A stretch of DNA of 64,000 bases from Streptomyces rubradiris (GTDB lineage: Bacteria; Actinomycetota; Actinomycetes; Streptomycetales; Streptomycetaceae), in NCBI RefSeq assembly GCF_016860525.1, contig NZ_BNEA01000015.1:3720001-3784000 (forward strand). Direction: 5' to 3'. Shown here one piece after another: positions 61,494 to 64,000 of this stretch (within the stretch, counting starts at the first letter, position 1; each line of letters opens with the position of its first letter). The translations under genes and the position numbers were made by a program. The notes beneath the pieces are model-generated. The model was not told the origin of the DNA. It saw only the letters and a program-made list of their open reading frames with translations, and ran no database searches.

Positions 61494-63299
61494 TCAGGAC
61501 GGCAAATACCGCGCCGCGAAGTCCAGTTCCAGTCTCACCTGCTTGATGCGTTCGTCCACCACCAGGGAGCCGTGGCCCGCGTCGTAGCGGTAGACCTCGT
61601 GGACCGCGCCGCGGGCTTCGAGTCTCTTGACGTAGTTGTCGATCTGGCGGATCGGGCAGCGGGGGTCGTTGACGCCCGCCGAGATGTAGACCGGGGCCTT
61701 GACCTGGTCGACGTAGGTGAGCGGGGAGGACGCGGCGAAGCGGTCCGGGACCTCCTCGGGGGTGCCGCCCAGCAGGGTACGGTCCATGGCCTTCAGGGCC
61801 TCCATCTCGTCGTGGTACGCCGTGACGTAGTCCGCGACCGGCACCACCGCGATGCCCAGTGCCCAGGCGTCCGGCTGGGTGCCGACGCCGAGCAGGGTGA
61901 GGTAGCCGCCCCAGGACGCGCCGGTGAGGACCAGGCGCGCGGGATCGGCGAGGCCCGAGGAGACCGCCCAGTCACGCACCGCGGCCACGTCCTCCAGCTC
62001 GATCAGGCCCACCCGGTGCTTGAGGGCGTCGGTCCAGGCGCGGCCGTAGCCGGTGGAGCCGCGGTAGTTGACGCGGACCACCGCGTAGCCGTGGTCGACC
62101 CAGGCCGCCGGGCCCGCCGCGAAGGAGTCGCTGTCGTGCCAGGTCGGGCCGCCGTGCAGGTCGAAGACGGTGGGGAGGGGACCCGTGGCGCCCGCCGGCT
62201 TCTGGACGAGGGCGTGGATGCGGCCGCCGGGGCCCTCCACCCACACGTCCTCCACCGGCACCGACGGCGGGCACGCCATGCCCGGGGAGTCCAGCACCAC
62301 ACCGCCCGCCGTGGACCGCACCGCCGGGGGTTCGGCGGCCGACGACCACAGGTACTCCACGCTGCCGTCGGGGCGGGCCGTCGCGCCGGAGACCGTGCCG
62401 GGCGGGGTCGGGATGCGGGTCAGCTCGCGGGCCGCCAGGTCGTACCGGAACAGCTCGCTGCGGGCCTCGAAGCCGTGCACGACGAGCAGCGCCGAGCCGT
62501 CCGGGTACCACTCGGCGCCGAGGTCGCCCGGCAGGTCCAGCGCCAGGTCCGTCTCCTCGCCCGTCGCCACGTCCCACACCATCGGCTCCCAGCGGCCCCG
62601 GCGCTGATGGCCGACGAGCAGCCGGGTGTCGCCGTCGACCGGGGCGAAGCCCAGCACCTCCAGGCCCAGCTCCTCGACACCGCCCTTGGTGTCGTCCAGC
62701 TCGGCGACCGTCGTGCCGTCCGGGCGCAGCACCCGCAGGGCCGCGTGCATGGCGTCGCCGTGCTCGGTGTGCTCGATCGCGATCAGCGAGCCGTCGTGGG
62801 AGAGGTCGCCGACGCCCGCCGACTCGCGGTGCCGGTAGATCTCCACCGTCTCCGCGCCCTCGCGCGCCAGGTGGACCGTCGTGCCGTCGTCGTCCGTGGA
62901 GCGGCCCACGACCGCCGTGCGGCCGTCGCGGGACAGGGCCAGGCCGGCCGGGTAGGACGGGGCCAGGCCGGGCACGGCCGGCTCGTCCGGGCCGCCCGTG
63001 AAGGGCTGGCGGCGCCAGATGCCGAACTCGTCGCCGTCCTTGTCGTCGAACCACCAGATCCACGCGCCGTCCGGGGAGAGCACGCCGTCCGTCGTGCCGT
63101 TCGGCCGGTCGGTCACCTGCCGCCGCTCGCCCGTCGCGCGGTCCCACGCGTACAGCTCGTACGTCCCCGTCGCGTTCGACACGAACAGGGCGCGGTCCGG
63201 CGCGTCCTCCGCCCAGTCGGGCAGCGAGACCCGCGGCGCCCTGAAACGCTGCTCCCAGTCCGGCATGTCCGGTGTGTCCGGCGTCCTGCTCTCACTCAT
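61494..63299 (-). CDS. S9 prolyl-oligopeptidase family peptidase
   Basis: A 601-residue serine peptidase/esterase. The N-terminal beta-propeller has repeated strands such as NATGTYELYAWDRATGERRQ. The C-terminal alpha/beta-hydrolase domain has the nucleophile Ser in LTGASWGGYLTL, Asp in SAGVNDPRCPIRQ and His in RYDAGHGSLV, the order Ser-Asp-His of the S9 family. There is no signal peptide, so it is cytoplasmic. It probably cleaves short peptides or acyl-peptides. ATG at 63297-63299; an ATG four codons upstream (63311) is possible. It is divergent from the methyltransferase gene with 82 bp between. Confidence 0.93.
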   Translation of the reverse strand: MSESRTPDTPDMPDWEQRFRAPRVSLPDWAEDAPDRALFVSNATGTYELYAWDRATGERRQVTDRPNGTTDGVLSPDGAWIWWFDDKDGDEFGIWRRQPFTGGPDEPAVPGLAPSYPAGLALSRDGRTAVVGRSTDDDGTTVHLAREGAETVEIYRHRESAGVGDLSHDGSLIAIEHTEHGDAMHAALRVLRPDGTTVAELDDTKGGVEELGLEVLGFAPVDGDTRLLVGHQRRGRWEPMVWDVATGEETDLALDLPGDLGAEWYPDGSALLVVHGFEARSELFRYDLAARELTRIPTPPGTVSGATARPDGSVEYLWSSAAEPPAVRSTAGGVVLDSPGMACPPSVPVEDVWVEGPGGRIHALVQKPAGATGPLPTVFDLHGGPTWHDSDSFAAGPAAWVDHGYAVVRVNYRGSTGYGRAWTDALKHRVGLIELEDVAAVRDWAVSSGLADPARLVLTGASWGGYLTLLGVGTQPDAWALGIAVVPVADYVTAYHDEMEALKAMDRTLLGGTPEEVPDRFAASSPLTYVDQVKAPVYISAGVNDPRCPIRQIDNYVKRLEARGAVHEVYRYDAGHGSLVVDERIKQVRLELDFAARYLPS

Positions 63300-63381
63300 G
63301 GCCCCAGTCATGCGCCCATACTGCCTGGCCGCGCCGACAATTGGGTGGCGGGTGTGCGCAGCCTGTGGATAACTTCCGGGC

Positions 63382-64000
63382 ATGAGCATTTCCGCCGCCT
63401 CCTCGCCCATATCCGACGGATCCGGCGCCGAAGGGTCCTCTCCGTCCGGCCTCGACGGCCACATTCCCGACGCCCGCGCCACCGACGGCCGCGCCACCGA
63501 CGGTCACATTCCCTACGGCCGCGCCGCCGACGGCCACATTCCCGACGCCCGCGCCGCCGACGGTCACACTCCCGACGCCCGCGTTCCCGACGGCTGGCGC
63601 GAGGACAACCGGGCCATGTGGGACGAGCGGGTGCCGCTCCACGTCGCCGGTCCCTTCTACGACCTCGCCGGCTTCCGCACCCGCCGCGACGACCTGCGCG
63701 ACTTCGAGACGGCGGAGGTCGGTGACGTCACCGGCAAGACGCTCCTGCACCTGCAGTGCCACATCGGCACCGACACCCTCTCCTGGGCCCACCGGGGCGC
63801 CGCCCGCGTCGTCGGCCTGGACTTCTCCGCCCCCGCCGTGGCGGCGGCCCGCGCCCTCGCCGCCGACCTCGGCTACGGCCCCGAGCGGGCGGCCTTCGTC
63901 ACCAGTGACGTGTACGACGCGGCCGAGGCGGTGCCCGAGCCGTCGTACGACATCGTCTACACCGGGCTCGGCGCCCTGTGCTGGCTGCCGGACATCCGGC
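63382..64000 (+). CDS. Class I SAM methyltransferase (3' end outside window)
   Basis: The gene starts at the ATG at 63382 and runs off the window. Residues about 22-70 are an imperfect 10-11-residue repeat (DGHIPDARA, DGRATDGHIPYGRA, DGHTPDARVP and similar), coded by tandem DNA repeats at about 63463-63596. The enzyme domain then begins at WREDNRAMWDERVPLHVAGP, with the SAM motif I KTLLHLQCHIGTDTLSWAHR and VVGLDFSAPAV, typical of a Streptomyces group of small-molecule methyltransferases. The substrate is unknown. The repeat suggests a disordered N-terminal extension; a start at a later codon cannot be excluded. Confidence 0.85.
   Translation, partial: MSISAASSPISDGSGAEGSSPSGLDGHIPDARATDGRATDGHIPYGRAADGHIPDARAADGHTPDARVPDGWREDNRAMWDERVPLHVAGPFYDLAGFRTRRDDLRDFETAEVGDVTGKTLLHLQCHIGTDTLSWAHRGAARVVGLDFSAPAVAAARALAADLGYGPERAAFVTSDVYDAAEAVPEPSYDIVYTGLGALCWLPDIR

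Overview
The window is high-GC actinobacterial chromosome and is most consistent with Streptomyces. Evidence: about 72% GC, GTG starts, WblA, a cAMP-receptor-like Crp, a Tad-like secretion cluster and a 6C small RNA. The gene order from about 1 to 32 kb matches, from memory, the SCO3550-3580 core region of S. coelicolor.

Layout. 1-6.5 kb: the 3' end of a DUF1998 helicase gene, then on the minus strand a Tad/Flp-type operon (MinD/Ssd-like ATPase, TadA ATPase, two TadB/C-type membrane proteins, DUF4244 Flp-like pilin, TadE and an Rv3654c-like pseudopilin). 6.5-8.2 kb: a HAD phosphatase gene flanked by a 6C small RNA (minus strand) and a candidate 6S/Ms1-like RNA (plus strand), an arrangement I recall from mycobacteria. 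8.2-32.4 kb: core genes, including a degenerate Fic-like protein, CooC-type ATPase, deacetylase-like lipoprotein, acetyl-CoA synthetase, NhaA antiporter, MarP-type protease, two NUDIX hydrolases, endonuclease III with a histone-like tail, Crp with its own predicted operator, metallo-hydrolase, RidA, two ArsA-type ATPases, WblA, a class A PBP, YqeY and a phosphoesterase.

33.4-43 kb is a variable region anchored on tRNA-Pro(CGG). A 4.6-kb integrated element lies between exact 47-bp att repeats (33475-33521 and 38024-38070). It keeps a tyrosine integrase but only the fused 3' ends of an excisionase-like gene and a GntR-type regulator gene. This suggests a collapsed actinomycete integrative element that lost its replication and transfer genes. 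Its only intact cargo is a tightly coupled three-gene operon: an HTH-P-loop kinase fusion, a guanylate-kinase-like protein and an NAD-binding dehydrogenase. I consider this the best candidate for an undescribed system. Beyond attR lie gene fragments and two genes each broken by a single-base frameshift, then a ribbon-helix-helix regulator gene with an array of TGGnnnCA octamers on both sides of its divergent promoter region.

43.6-57 kb: a DUF4097 protein with an ABC exporter, acetyl/propionyl-CoA carboxylase alpha chain, an MFS exporter divergent from an ArsR/PNPOx pair, NAD synthetase, and an RCK-TM-TM-RCK protein without a K+ filter. 56.4-61.4 kb: an accessory cassette (XRE/TPR regulator plus GNAT, divergent from four overlapping genes that include a protein-kinase-fold phosphotransferase). 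61.5-64 kb: an S9 peptidase and the 5' part of a methyltransferase gene, cut by the window end. Family assignments come from motif reading; no database search was run.
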